This document shows, piece after piece, positions 8,992 through 17,770 of a stretch of 64,000 nt of DNA. The stretch lies in the IMG/VR virus record IMGVR_UViG_3300038463_000730, positions 302,259 through 366,258 of that record; one strand, given 5' to 3'. The position numbers and the translations under genes were made by a program. Below the pieces are notes generated by a model. That model searched no databases. It saw only the letters and a list, made by a program, of their open reading frames with translations, and was not told where the DNA came from. The first letter of the stretch is position 1; each line of letters starts with the position of its first letter. This DNA comes from a virus.

Positions 8992-9050
8992 AACTCAGTC
9001 TCCTTTGGAACTCAGGCGTAAGACTTTACGGTTTCAGCGGAACGAGCGAA

Positions 9051-9572
9051 TCAGGCCTCTTCCTCGTCCTCATCGTCGTGGTCATCGAGGGACTCATCCT
9101 CATTCTCAGCGAGAAAGTTCTCCAACTCGTCTTCGACGTCGGAATTGCTGTCCTTCTCGTTGACCTCGACCTCCTCCGCAGTCGTGGCATGAACCGTCTC
9201 GGATTCGGACGGTGTCGTTGTCGTGCGCTTTGCTCTTATCACCTGTTTACAACTAGCACAACGCGGCCGAGTGTCTTCGGCTTTTTTCGTTACGACCACT
9301 CCTTTGATAATCCCTCCTTTGCGTCCGCGCAAGACAGTGACACCGGAATACTGCTTCACCGCGAGATTGACGAGAGGTTTTACCACCTCCGCCTTCAATC
9401 CCAGGCTTTCGGAAACCTTCTCAATGAGGGACTTTTGCGTGACACGCTCTTTGTCCGCCATTCCGTTGAAGATTTCGAAAGTTTTGTCCATGACGCGCTG
9501 CAAGGCCTGAAGATTGTCGCTCTGCATCACAGTGGCGACAGCCGGAATCGTTGACGGAGTAGTCGAGTTCAT
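9051..9572 (-). CDS. Winged-helix-like zinc protein, acidic tail
   Basis: A paralogue of the downstream gene: a helical domain with VTQKSLIEKVSESLGL, a GRKGGIIKG wing, CASCKQVIRAKR, and a strongly acidic C-terminal tail instead of Ala/Pro repeats. The ATG at 9572 is preferred over 9581 because an AAAGGA ribosome site lies at proper spacing. A large hairpin lies just upstream. DNA- or RNA-binding is inferred from the basic zinc knuckle; the acidic tail resembles chromatin-type proteins. Confidence 0.72.
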   Translation of the reverse strand: MNSTTPSTIPAVATVMQSDNLQALQRVMDKTFEIFNGMADKERVTQKSLIEKVSESLGLKAEVVKPLVNLAVKQYSGVTVLRGRKGGIIKGVVVTKKAEDTRPRCASCKQVIRAKRTTTTPSESETVHATTAEEVEVNEKDSNSDVEDELENFLAENEDESLDDHDDEDEEEA

Positions 9573-9589
9573 TTTAATCATCCTTTGAG

Positions 9590-9644
9590 TCTAAAAGAAA
9601 ACGTTCGAACAATTCACGCTAATCCTGTGGATTGTTCGAACGTT
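9590..9644 (-). terminator. Long-stem hairpin with T-rich tail
   Basis: A perfect 14-bp inverted repeat (9600-9613 and 9631-9644) with a 17-base loop is followed on the minus strand by TTTCTTTT. It lies between the VWA gene and the 9051-9572 gene, so it acts either as a terminator or as an attenuator or processing site. Confidence 0.78.
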
Positions 9645-9691
9645 TCAATGTTTCTGAGTTTCCGAAAACTTACGTATCTGAAAAGAAACCG

Positions 9692-11347
9692 TTACTCGTT
9701 GCGAAGATCGTAGACTTTTCCGAAAGGCGGCTTGAAGTTGTGGCTTGCCGTTAGGATCCAGTAAACCGGAACTTTCGGCTTGGTGCGGGAGTAATCCATG
9801 TCACCAAGGTAGCCATCGGTGATCATGATGATGAAGTCACACGGCCCAAGCTCCTTCTCATACTCATCGAAGAAGTGTTGGAACGATGTCCCGCCGCGAC
9901 CAACAACTTTGACTTTGCTAATCTCTTCCCTGTTCGCCTTCTTGATTTGAACAGTCTCATCCCAATAGATTGTGCAATCTGCCGGGGTGATCGTTCCTTC
10001 ACCGCGCTCGTCAATGGCCTGAAGCTGCGAAAGTCCCCATGCCATATCTTCCTGACTCATCGAGCCAGACGTATCGAGACAAACACGGAACCGAGCAAAG
10101 AAGTCCTTACGCTTCGGAACCATCAACCCAGCAAACATTTGCCGAGTGCGGAACCGGTTGTAATCGTTCCGACCATGACCCTGACGAGCCTTCTGGAGCT
10201 TGGAACGGATGACATCTTGCCACCGAAGTTTCGGAGCTAAGAGCTGCCCGATCTCATCTTCCATCCCGCCCGGAATCTTGCCCGCCATGCGCCGAGACAA
10301 CTCGGCTGCATCCGCAAGACGCTTCGCTAGTTCATCCTGGGAAGCATCGGCATCCATGTGATCGTCAACCAACGATCCGTACGGACCTTCGCTGTTTCCA
10401 TGATCGCAGCTATGTCCGCCACCCTGACCCTGGCCTTGACCTTGCCCATCCTGATCACCGTCACCATCTCCGTCGCCATCTCCGTCACCGTGGTCATGAC
10501 CTTGGCCTTGACCGGGTTGCTGGCCTCCCTGACCCTGTCCGTTCTCATCTTCCTCTTCGCCCTGACCTTTGCCTTTGCCCTTCTGTTTCTGACCCTTCTG
10601 GTCTCCAGGCTGTTGGCCTCCGGCTTGCTGACCCTTCTGCTTGCCTTTCTGAGGCTTCTGCTGGCCAGGGACAGGCTTGCCACACTTGGGGCACTTCTGA
10701 ATCTGCTGGTAGAGGAACTCGTAGATTGCTTCCGGGCGACGCATATCATCCGGAATGTTCGGATCAGCGAAGAATACTTTCTTCTTCTCATCCGCTTTCG
10801 ACATCGGCGTTTTGCCGGAAAGAACATCGGCATACTTCTTCAGTTCGATGAAATCGCCAAGATGATCCTTGAATAGCTTCGTCGGTTCGAAGCCGCGCGC
10901 CTTCAAGTCCGCCATGATGTTGTAGTTCACGATGTAGTCCACCGCGATATTCCACAACCAAGGATGACGCCCGCCTCGACGCTGAGGGTGCATGTAGATC
11001 GCGTGAAATGCTTCGTGCGCAACGACGAAACGCAAACCCTGGCGAGACAAACTATTGATGAACTCAGCATTCCAATAGTAACGCTTGCCATCCGTTGCTG
11101 CGGTCGTGATCGGGCGGTCACCACCCGGTCCTGTACCGGGACCACCAGCAGCGCCCTTCATGTCCCCGCAGAGAACTTGCTCGATCGGAAAGAAGAGCTG
11201 GAAGATGAACGGATCGCCACCCAAACCCGAACCAGGAGACTTGTTATCGTAGCTCAGCGATAGCTCGGTACAAACGGCAGACAACTTGTCTTCTGCCATC
11301 GTCTTTGCTTTCGGATCAACTTCGCCGTATACCTTTGTGAATTTCAT
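9692..11347 (-). CDS. Metallopeptidase-like / VWA-like protein
   Basis: The 551-residue protein has an N-terminal putative metallopeptidase domain with HEAFH at residues 111-115, a central Gly/Gln/Asp-rich low-complexity linker (about 225-320) and a C-terminal VWA-like domain with a MIDAS motif DTSGSMS near residue 430. This matches the DUF2201-type architecture. The neighbour is a MoxR-like ATPase, the usual partner of VWA proteins in chaperone or metal-insertion complexes. A good AGGAA ribosome site precedes the start. The target in the phage cycle is unknown. Confidence 0.85.
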   Translation of the reverse strand: MKFTKVYGEVDPKAKTMAEDKLSAVCTELSLSYDNKSPGSGLGGDPFIFQLFFPIEQVLCGDMKGAAGGPGTGPGGDRPITTAATDGKRYYWNAEFINSLSRQGLRFVVAHEAFHAIYMHPQRRGGRHPWLWNIAVDYIVNYNIMADLKARGFEPTKLFKDHLGDFIELKKYADVLSGKTPMSKADEKKKVFFADPNIPDDMRRPEAIYEFLYQQIQKCPKCGKPVPGQQKPQKGKQKGQQAGGQQPGDQKGQKQKGKGKGQGEEEDENGQGQGGQQPGQGQGHDHGDGDGDGDGDGDQDGQGQGQGQGGGHSCDHGNSEGPYGSLVDDHMDADASQDELAKRLADAAELSRRMAGKIPGGMEDEIGQLLAPKLRWQDVIRSKLQKARQGHGRNDYNRFRTRQMFAGLMVPKRKDFFARFRVCLDTSGSMSQEDMAWGLSQLQAIDERGEGTITPADCTIYWDETVQIKKANREEISKVKVVGRGGTSFQHFFDEYEKELGPCDFIIMITDGYLGDMDYSRTKPKVPVYWILTASHNFKPPFGKVYDLRNE

Positions 11348-11386
11348 AGTTCCTCAATGTCTAAGCTATATATCGATAAGAAGAAG

Positions 11387-11432
11387 AATGGTGGAGCCGC
11401 TGCCCAGGCCGAGCCCCCACGGCTCCACCATT
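11387..11432 (-). terminator. 13-bp inverted repeat with T-rich tail between the ATPase and VWA genes
   Basis: A perfect 13-bp stem with a 20-base loop is followed on the minus strand by TTCTTCTTCTT. It lies in the 100-base gap of an otherwise coupled pair, so it probably works as a partial terminator lowering VWA expression. Confidence 0.72.
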
Positions 11433-11446
11433 CTCACCAGACACCA

Positions 11447-12574
11447 TCACGCGATGCGGTCGTTGATCTTGTCGAGCAACTTGCTCCACCCCGGCTCCTC
11501 ATCGAGCCCGTGGAGGATGAGGCGATCCAAGTTGATCTGGGAACGCGCGGCGATCAGCGCGATTTCCGATTCGATGTTCAGAAGGAACTTCGCGATCATT
11601 CCGGCGACCTCGGGATACGTTCCCTCCTTGCAGTCGTCGATCTTGGCAGCGAGACGAGCGCAAGTGATCATGGCGCACACGATCTGCTTCGTGCGTTCCA
11701 TTTTGTCGAAGTCCTTCACGGGCTGTCCCTTGAAGATCTTCTCGACCACCGGCAAGAGAACCTGATAGTGATCGTAGTAATGCTGGAACTGCATACCGAT
11801 CTGCTTACCGATGCAGCCCGAAACTTTCGTCACGAGAACATTAACCGGCCAGTTCTTGTCTTCGCCAACTCGCAGAAGTTTGCTGGCGTTGTGCCAGCCG
11901 CGGGGGCTGGCCGAGGCATAAGCGTCGCCCTCATCCACGTCACCGAAGAGATGCTCCGGGTGATCGTTGATGTATGCCGTAACGGACGGGTGAATCTCAC
12001 GACTACGCCCGGCCCACTCCAACCACTGACGGTGATCGGACTCGATCAGATACTTCTCGGCGCGGTCTAGCAAGGGAAGGGAGGGACGTGACCCACCCTC
12101 CGCAGCCAAGTTCCCCGTCATGATGCATGACTTGAGGTTCTTCAGCGCACGACCGTTGCAGCTACGAAACTGCGTGATCTCCAGGAGAGGCGCCCAGAGT
12201 GACGGATCCGCCTTGTCAACCTCGTCGAGGAGAAGCGTGACCTTCCGATTGCCATCGATCAGCTTCTTGTAGAAGAAGGGCATGATGAATTCGAGGAACC
12301 GACGATCTGCATTCGGGTCACGAGCCGAAAGCATGTCGGGATACCCACCAAGATCGACGCGCTCCAAAACAGAGAGGTTTAGGTAAACCTCTTCCGTGTC
12401 CGAAGCCGCAATCGATTGCTTCGCAATGTGCGTCTTACCAATCCCTCGACGTCCAAACAGAGCGGCATTGCCCTCTCCCTGAATCGTACAAATGAGATTC
12501 TCTTCCAACTCCCGGGGATTCAACTTCTTGAGGTTGAAGTCCGAGATTGCCGCAGCTGTTTCCTTCTTTGCCAT
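11447..12574 (-). CDS. MoxR-type AAA+ ATPase
   Basis: A 375-residue AAA+ protein with Walker A GRRGIGKT (residues 41-48), Walker B LLLDEVDKAD near residue 114, and a C-terminal helical lid. MoxR ATPases pair with VWA proteins, and the next gene encodes one. ATP hydrolysis would remodel a target or insert a cofactor together with the VWA partner. It is the first large gene after the promoter at 12.7 kb; a GGGAAAGG ribosome site precedes ATG. Confidence 0.87.
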   Translation of the reverse strand: MAKKETAAAISDFNLKKLNPRELEENLICTIQGEGNAALFGRRGIGKTHIAKQSIAASDTEEVYLNLSVLERVDLGGYPDMLSARDPNADRRFLEFIMPFFYKKLIDGNRKVTLLLDEVDKADPSLWAPLLEITQFRSCNGRALKNLKSCIMTGNLAAEGGSRPSLPLLDRAEKYLIESDHRQWLEWAGRSREIHPSVTAYINDHPEHLFGDVDEGDAYASASPRGWHNASKLLRVGEDKNWPVNVLVTKVSGCIGKQIGMQFQHYYDHYQVLLPVVEKIFKGQPVKDFDKMERTKQIVCAMITCARLAAKIDDCKEGTYPEVAGMIAKFLLNIESEIALIAARSQINLDRLILHGLDEEPGWSKLLDKINDRIA

Positions 12575-12675
12575 AATCTAATCCTTTCCCAAGCTTAATT
12601 CAGAGAGTGTGTCGCGGAACATCGTGTCGTCTTCTGGAAAGGGTCGATCGGTTAGATGCGTGTATCCCAATGTCC

Positions 12676-12704
12676 AGAGTAACAACGTCAGTATCAAAAG
12701 TCAA
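12676..12704 (-). promoter_or_regulatory. Sigma70-like promoter of the ATPase/VWA unit
   Basis: On the minus strand TTGACT (12699-12704), a 17-base spacer and TACTCT (12676-12681). It lies about 100 bases upstream of the ATPase start in a gene-free gap that shows no other strong feature. Confidence 0.6.
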
Positions 12705-12765
12705 GCCCTAGAGGGCTGAATGTTTGTTTAGTGTTTAATTTAGTTGTCGGAGTTACAGTGACACT

Positions 12766-12936
12766 TTAATACGGAGGTCGTAAAGGCTTGTCGATTATCC
12801 CGGCTTGCCTGCGAAGCTCCATCCACCCCTCGCCGGTATCGCTGTACTTCTCGATACGAGCTGCCTTAGCTACCAATCGCCAGTCAGAGGTAGCGAACAA
12901 CTTAATACTCGTCGTCTCTGTATTTACGTTGTTCAT
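12766..12936 (-). CDS. Small protein, 56 residues
   Basis: A complete frame from ATG at 12936 to TAA has protein-like composition (an amphipathic segment with LVAKAARIEK, then GEGWMELRRQAG). It fills most of an otherwise empty 420-base gap. An overlapping 31-codon frame ending inside it could also be translated. No homologue is recognised. Confidence 0.5.
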   Translation of the reverse strand: MNNVNTETTSIKLFATSDWRLVAKAARIEKYSDTGEGWMELRRQAGIIDKPLRPPY

Positions 12937-13019
12937 CTGTTGAACCGGCTCGCTCTGTTCGTCTATCTTTCATCGGCCCGCCTTGTTTTTTATGCATGGC
13001 CGCATGATGAAACGGGTCT

Positions 13020-13352
13020 CTATGTAACGGGAGTTTCTTTTTGCCCTTTTTCTTCTTTCGTTTCTTTGTCATTGAAAAAAGACCTAAAGCGATTACGAAT
13101 CCCGTGTGGGAAAAGAGTTTGCCAGATAGTTATCTCGAACTCCCAATACTTCTCATCTTCGAGACGATTATCATTCTCCAATAAAGGAGCGAGAACTATT
13201 CCGACTAATGCCAATCCGACTGCTAACCAAAAGAACTGGTTAGCCAACTCATTCCGTCCAGTAATCAGAAGATACCCGGCGCTGATGAATGTAGTTATGA
13301 TGAGCGCTACGTACTTAAAGACCTTGTCTGGTTTCGGAATGCGAACAATCAT
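13020..13352 (-). CDS. Small membrane protein
   Basis: A 110-residue protein with two hydrophobic helices (residues 13-31 and 38-58) and a charged C-terminal tail. It shares one base with the upstream gene. Function unknown. Confidence 0.72.
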   Translation of the reverse strand: MIVRIPKPDKVFKYVALIITTFISAGYLLITGRNELANQFFWLAVGLALVGIVLAPLLENDNRLEDEKYWEFEITIWQTLFPHGIRNRFRSFFNDKETKEEKGQKETPVT

Positions 13353-13582
13353 CAGGAGGTGCCGATTCGTTGTAGAAGTTTGTTAGTCCGGATTATGTCC
13401 AGTCCACGGTTTACTGATTCGTCGATGATGTCGTACGCATCCTTCAGGTCTTGAAGGTGCTCGTTGATCGGATGCCCAGCTGCAAGCTCTCGCTCGCAGT
13501 CCTCCGTAATCTCTACGATTGAGATACAGAGTTTGGCCATGAGAGCTGCTGACTGTCGGAGCTGCCGCATTTGGCTACCCAT
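13352..13582 (-). CDS. Small helical protein
   Basis: A 76-residue, almost wholly helical protein without recognised motif. Coupled to the downstream membrane protein by a one-base overlap, suggesting a shared job. Confidence 0.65.
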   Translation of the reverse strand: MGSQMRQLRQSAALMAKLCISIVEITEDCERELAAGHPINEHLQDLKDAYDIIDESVNRGLDIIRTNKLLQRIGTS

Positions 13583-13682
13583 CGCTACACCGTCCTTTCA
13601 GCTTCCCGTCTCGTCGTCACAGAGGATTGTTTCGGTTCTTTCATGACGCTCGACACTAGAAAGACATGAATGCCTTGAGCGA

Positions 13683-14015
13683 TCAGACTGATATTGAAAG
13701 CACTACGACGTTGTACTCAGAGTTCATCGAAGGCAGTTCAACTTCGTAATCGCGTAGACAATGAACCCACTCTGAAGGAACAGACTTCGGCGCCCACTCG
13801 TAATCCTGTTTGATAGCCGCTTTGATCCACCAAAGTTTGTCATAGAGATCATCTCCATCTTGATCGACTAGAGATGCAGCGGCTTTGCCGTAGTATGCTC
13901 GCCCAGCAATTACGTATAGTTGATTACTGCGTTTAGTTCCGAACTTTTCAGAATCGATAGCAAAATATCGGTTCTTCCCATGTTCGATCCAAATCAAAAG
14001 AGTACCCGGCACCAT
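13683..14015 (-). CDS. Hypothetical protein
   Basis: A 110-residue beta-rich protein starting 3 bases after the upstream CPRC-family gene. No recognised motif. Confidence 0.68.
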   Translation of the reverse strand: MVPGTLLIWIEHGKNRYFAIDSEKFGTKRSNQLYVIAGRAYYGKAAASLVDQDGDDLYDKLWWIKAAIKQDYEWAPKSVPSEWVHCLRDYEVELPSMNSEYNVVVLSISV

Positions 14016-14018
14016 GAC

Positions 14019-14768
14019 TCATCCCTTCAGGGCATGAAGAACGTTGAGCCGTTTGGCGAGCTTTACCGGATCTGTGAAATCGAATTTCATATACGCCTCA
14101 TCATCCGGTTCACGGAGAATGATTCCGCCGCGCTGTGAATCGAGGACATCGATCTTGTCAGCCTTCACGATCTGAAAGAAGACGTGACGCCGATTCTTTG
14201 TCCATTTCGAAGCGTAGTCGTGAATGGCGTAGACTTCGTCAGGCTTCTTGCCTGTCGGAACGTAATAGAACTCGTCCCACGATTCTCCAGCCGCCCACGT
14301 CTCCCCGTCATCGTCTATCGCTAGCAAAGAGATTCGCTTGTAGTGACCATCGCAAACTTGGACGTGATAGAACTCCTCCGACAATTTGTTGATGATTCGA
14401 TAGATATGGATCAATCCGGCACCGCTCGCGGCAGCCCAATGATCTTCTTTATCAACGAACTCCTGTTCGATCGGGAATCGTTCCACGAGCGAATTCTCGT
14501 CGGGATTGGTTCGCACTTTCAATTCGCCGGACTTCCGATCGAACGAATAAGTTCCGGTAATCTCGACATCATTGACGGTGAACGAACGAGTGATGACCAA
14601 CTTTTTCTTGTCCAACTTGAAGTCATTCGTTTTGACTTTGAAGTCGAACTCTTGAATGTCGGTGTATTTGCCGGTGGCAAAGTATCGAGTTAGAGGTTTC
14701 TTACACCGAGGGCAATTATCCTCGAAGGTAAGCTGGTCATTCAACGATTCGTAAATCACCCTGCTCAT
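14019..14768 (-). CDS. CxxC-family phage protein, long member
   Basis: The 249-residue protein has CPRCKKPL near residue 19, a long beta-rich domain and a C-terminal helix KLAKRLNVLHALKG. It fits the recurrent family described at 3988-4590. Its length suggests two beta-domain repeats. Function unknown. Confidence 0.72.
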   Translation of the reverse strand: MSRVIYESLNDQLTFEDNCPRCKKPLTRYFATGKYTDIQEFDFKVKTNDFKLDKKKLVITRSFTVNDVEITGTYSFDRKSGELKVRTNPDENSLVERFPIEQEFVDKEDHWAAASGAGLIHIYRIINKLSEEFYHVQVCDGHYKRISLLAIDDDGETWAAGESWDEFYYVPTGKKPDEVYAIHDYASKWTKNRRHVFFQIVKADKIDVLDSQRGGIILREPDDEAYMKFDFTDPVKLAKRLNVLHALKG

Positions 14769-14780
14769 CGTTACTCTCCG

Positions 14781-15041
14781 TCAATTGAACTTGTCGTAAA
14801 AGTGGATATAACCCCAGATCGGATCATTCTCTGAGATATTCTTCTCGATGAGCTTTTCCCGAAGCTTTGATCTCGCATCCACGTGGATATGCCCGTCATT
14901 CAAGATGGCGCCCAAGAGAAAAGCGACTTCCATCCCGAGTTCGGACCAGTTCTCCGCGTGATCATGAAACCACCGATACCAATGCTGCATCAACTTTATC
15001 TTCGCATTGGGTTCGAGTTTTTTGCTCACCATTGTATTCAT
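14781..15041 (-). CDS. Hypothetical small helical protein
   Basis: An 86-residue helical protein with several Trp and His residues (YRWFHDHAENW). It follows a terminator directly upstream and precedes the CxxC protein by 12 bases. Function unknown. Confidence 0.65.
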   Translation of the reverse strand: MNTMVSKKLEPNAKIKLMQHWYRWFHDHAENWSELGMEVAFLLGAILNDGHIHVDARSKLREKLIEKNISENDPIWGYIHFYDKFN

Positions 15042-15060
15042 CGAACTACAACTCCCCGCT

Positions 15061-15101
15061 TCAAAATCAAAAGGCCGAGTCGTTTGAACGATCCCGGCCT
15101 T
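15061..15101 (-). terminator. Rho-independent terminator
   Basis: On the minus strand a 7-bp GC-rich stem with an inner CGTT/ACGA stem is followed by TTGATTTTGA, just after the stop of the 162-residue gene. A second 6-bp hairpin lies immediately before it (15108-15125). Confidence 0.8.
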
Positions 15102-15126
15102 CTCGATGCTCAGCTTTCACTGAGCT

Positions 15127-15615
15127 TTACTTCTCGGGTTGAGTGCCCGGCTTTTCCGCCTGCTCCTGCCGAAGGCCAACCTTATAGGCCTTTTTCTCGA
15201 TTGCGCGGCGAGCCCAGTTCGGAACAACCGAATGTTCCTCTCCAGTGAATTTGCCGGAGCGGTCGCGCAGTTTGACGATCGTGTTCGAGCCCTCGCGAAG
15301 AACGTCTTCGAGAAGGGACATGGATTCCTCGATCGTCACGAATGTTCGGGCATTGTCCTGACTAGACAATGATCCGGTCACCCGCTTCGTGCGATCCTTC
15401 TCGAAACGATTCTTGGCCATGTTTCGAGCCAAATCCTTTACGAATTTGTCTTTTGGAGAACAAAAGGCCAGACCCGCTTGATAGCTGATCTTTCCGTTTT
15501 GCTTCTGCCATTCGAGATACACGCAGGCGTATCCCGTACCTTCGTTGGTTTCGAGCTGAAGGTAACGAAAGTTCTGGCCTGCGTTCCTTGGTTGCTTAGT
15601 CGTTGTGGCTGTCAT
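15127..15615 (-). CDS. Hypothetical protein
   Basis: A 162-residue protein with a beta-rich N-terminal half and a basic helical C-terminus. Moderately GC-rich codons and a following terminator suggest sizeable expression. No domain recognised. Confidence 0.72.
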   Translation of the reverse strand: MTATTTKQPRNAGQNFRYLQLETNEGTGYACVYLEWQKQNGKISYQAGLAFCSPKDKFVKDLARNMAKNRFEKDRTKRVTGSLSSQDNARTFVTIEESMSLLEDVLREGSNTIVKLRDRSGKFTGEEHSVVPNWARRAIEKKAYKVGLRQEQAEKPGTQPEK

Positions 15616-15680
15616 TGGTGTCTCCTGGAGACTTCTGTCTCTCTGCTAGTTCGTGTCGTCATCCGGATCGACATGATCGT

Positions 15681-15998
15681 CTACGGGTCCACACGGATAA
15701 CTTTTCCGTATATTCCATTCGACGAAGTCCATCCATTCACATGGTTCTTGTTGTTGCTGATTTGAAACTGCTGCTTGGGAAACTTGTTCTTTATCGCCGT
15801 GATTAGGTGAACGAAACATTTTCCGTTCACCTTACACAAAACGATGTCGCCAACGCATAGCGTTTGAATATCTGCGATCGGAGCAACCGTTACGAGTTGA
15901 CCTGACTCAATCCGACCTTGCATCGAATTACCGTGAGGCCTGAACGAAACTGTTTTCCCTTCTCTCAGATTCGCTATGTGTTGCGTTGCCCAATTCAT
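15681..15998 (-). CDS. LexA/S24-fold peptidase-like protein, catalytic Lys apparently missing
   Basis: The 105-residue protein matches the S24/S26 peptidase core: PHGNSMQGRI with the nucleophile Ser at residue 25, then GDIVLCKVNGK and a final GKVIRV strand. No N-terminal DNA-binding domain is present. In the family a Lys in a V-K-R-L block completes the Ser-Lys dyad; here the matching position reads V-H-L (His64). It could be an inactive mimic of a LexA/CI C-terminal domain, or the lysine may be displaced. Confidence 0.65.
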   Translation of the reverse strand: MNWATQHIANLREGKTVSFRPHGNSMQGRIESGQLVTVAPIADIQTLCVGDIVLCKVNGKCFVHLITAIKNKFPKQQFQISNNKNHVNGWTSSNGIYGKVIRVDP

Positions 15999-16005
15999 TC
16001 GTTGC

Positions 16006-16452
16006 TCAGTCGTCGGTTGTTCCGAGAAGCGCCTTGCCAGCCGCCGCCGCTCGCGCGGCCAACATCTGCCCGAGCATCTTCGGCCTCGTGATCATGGCCC
16101 TGGCAGCCTTAATCACGGTCGGGCTCGGCGTCGGAGCTATCCCGCGGCGCGAATCGGGATACTGATCGTCGATGTCGGACTGGGACAGATGATTCGGGTA
16201 GTAAAGCAGAGAGTTATCCATCGTCCCATCCTGGAGCCGAACCTGGATGCTCGTGCGGCCATAGTTCGTCAGAGCGCCCGACTGGTACGCCGAACGAACC
16301 ACGCTCCGAACATCACTATGGCGGCAGGGAAACGGTGGACGTGACGCGGAACCGCTCTTCACGGCGTTGCTGACGTCGAGCGCGGTGAAAAGCTCTTGCT
16401 TTCCGATGAGTTCACTCATGGTGTCGTGGACGACTGTTTCGAACTGGTTCAT
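16006..16452 (-). CDS. Hypothetical protein
   Basis: A 148-residue protein; the first 70 residues are helical with a possible winged-helix pattern, and the C-terminal 40 residues are Ala-rich and helical. It starts 7 bases before the S24-like gene and is probably co-transcribed with it. DNA binding is only a guess. Confidence 0.68.
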   Translation of the reverse strand: MNQFETVVHDTMSELIGKQELFTALDVSNAVKSGSASRPPFPCRHSDVRSVVRSAYQSGALTNYGRTSIQVRLQDGTMDNSLLYYPNHLSQSDIDDQYPDSRRGIAPTPSPTVIKAARAMITRPKMLGQMLAARAAAAGKALLGTTDD

Positions 16453-16488
16453 TTTCTCTCTCCGGTAGAAGTAGCCCAGCTATGAAGC

Positions 16489-16614
16489 TTAGGCTGTCTC
16501 AGCGTAGAAAGCAATAGCCTCGTGACGGAAAAACAAATGGCTTCCGTCGCGAGGAAAAAGAATTCGATTGACCGGACCTACGAAAAGCACGTTGGCATGA
16601 TTCTTGCTATCCAA
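16489..16614 (-). CDS. Small protein with probable TTG start
   Basis: A 41-codon frame from TTG at 16614 to TAA has strongly protein-like content (LFVGPVNRILFPRDGSHLFF) and overlaps the upstream stop by 8 bases. It fills the gap between two genes. No ATG is available in frame. Homology unknown. Confidence 0.5.
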   Translation of the reverse strand: MDSKNHANVLFVGPVNRILFPRDGSHLFFRHEAIAFYAETA

Positions 16615-17005
16615 CAAACGTTTTGGCTTTGAAGAGACGCTCACATTCCGAACGAATGGTTGGCGGAACTAACTGCTCATCCAAGATGTAACGACCAGCA
16701 CCGGCATTATCGAGAGTATCTTCGTATAGCTCAGCATCTCTGTATTTGATCTTGCCATCTTTGAAAGAAACGTACCATGTCGGTAAATCTTTTCCATCAA
16801 TTTCGCTGAATGATTTCAGCGTGACATGCAATGTCTCGGCATCGATCAAATCTACTCGGTAGAACTCATGGTCGAAAGTATGCTTCGCGGCTCCTCGTGT
16901 TCTAACAGGTTTCATCGAGCTTTGACCAAAGAAGGACGACGCACTACGTGATGCCTTCTTCGCTACTCTGGTCTTCCTCCAAATCAAAGCTTGATGATGT
17001 CGCAT
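16607..17005 (-). CDS. Basic hypothetical protein
   Basis: The open frame extends to 17068, but the ATG at 17005 directly after the upstream stop is preferred, giving 132 residues. The N-terminus is basic and Ser-rich; the rest is mixed alpha/beta. No recognised domain. Confidence 0.65.
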   Translation of the reverse strand: MRHHQALIWRKTRVAKKASRSASSFFGQSSMKPVRTRGAAKHTFDHEFYRVDLIDAETLHVTLKSFSEIDGKDLPTWYVSFKDGKIKYRDAELYEDTLDNAGAGRYILDEQLVPPTIRSECERLFKAKTFVG

Positions 17006-17007
17006 TT

Positions 17008-17436
17008 TTACTGCTGCCCCTGAATGTAAGCGGAGTTTGTTGTCGTGAACTGCTGTTTCCACTGCCACTCGTCCTGAACATACATCGCATATTCAGCGGA
17101 TGTGATTTCGATCTCAGGCTCGGTGTGCATCTTCAACATACCGATCGCGCGCTCATAATCCTTCGTCTGGTTCATCGGCTGAGTAAGATGAATGTAATGC
17201 TCGACATGCTTACCTTGCTTGGCAGCTGACAGCATCTTCTCCAATGTATCGACCATCGCCTTGCGATAACCGACGCACGCCTTCTCGAAGGTTTCGATAT
17301 GCGTCTTGCAGTTCTCTTCGAGCTTCGCCAACAGAACGTCAACCTTAACTTTTACCATTCTCATGCTAATATCCTCTTCGTCGTAAGACAATCCATTTAG
17401 AAAATCTGGAATTTCAAACTGATTTGTGAAATTCAT
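17008..17436 (-). CDS. Helical hypothetical protein
   Basis: A 142-residue protein, strongly helical with coiled-coil character between residues 30 and 80. It overlaps the upstream gene by 4 bases. Function unknown. Confidence 0.7.
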   Translation of the reverse strand: MNFTNQFEIPDFLNGLSYDEEDISMRMVKVKVDVLLAKLEENCKTHIETFEKACVGYRKAMVDTLEKMLSAAKQGKHVEHYIHLTQPMNQTKDYERAIGMLKMHTEPEIEITSAEYAMYVQDEWQWKQQFTTTNSAYIQGQQ

Positions 17437-17768
17437 ACCATGATCTCAAACTTGCTAGCACTGATAATTCGTATACTGTAACAGTTTCCGTGCTTATGAA
17501 ACGTCCACTCGCCCCTAATATATCCCATCTTTATTGTTTGGGACTTGACCATTCGAAAGAAGTCCCCGCGTGACATTGGATACTTTCTCTTTGTAGAGAC
17601 AGAAGTGAAGATGACGTAATCTTGTTTCGCCTGGGTACAACGCAACGTGTCTTCGAACTTAAAGTTCTCTTTGAACGAGTACCCTGTTGCTGAAGTACGT
17701 GCTCGTCTCGGAACACTGCCCGAAAGATCGAACGGAATCATTACAATTGGTTTAGTCTTTTTCGTCAA
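17433..17768 (-). CDS. Tandem paralogue A of a small beta-rich family
   Basis: A 111-residue protein sharing MIPFD-SG-VPRRA, ENFKFEDTLR, a YPM block and GYIRG-WTF with the upstream neighbour. The two arose by tandem duplication. The fold looks beta-rich. Function unknown. Confidence 0.75.
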   Translation of the reverse strand: MTKKTKPIVMIPFDLSGSVPRRARTSATGYSFKENFKFEDTLRCTQAKQDYVIFTSVSTKRKYPMSRGDFFRMVKSQTIKMGYIRGEWTFHKHGNCYSIRIISASKFEIMV

Positions 17769-17770
17769 CT

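Noticed and set aside
10358-10876. 172-codon plus-strand hydrophobic frame opposite the VWA gene
   Set aside because: It is the antisense of the low-complexity Gly/Gln/Asp-rich linker and has no gene signals.
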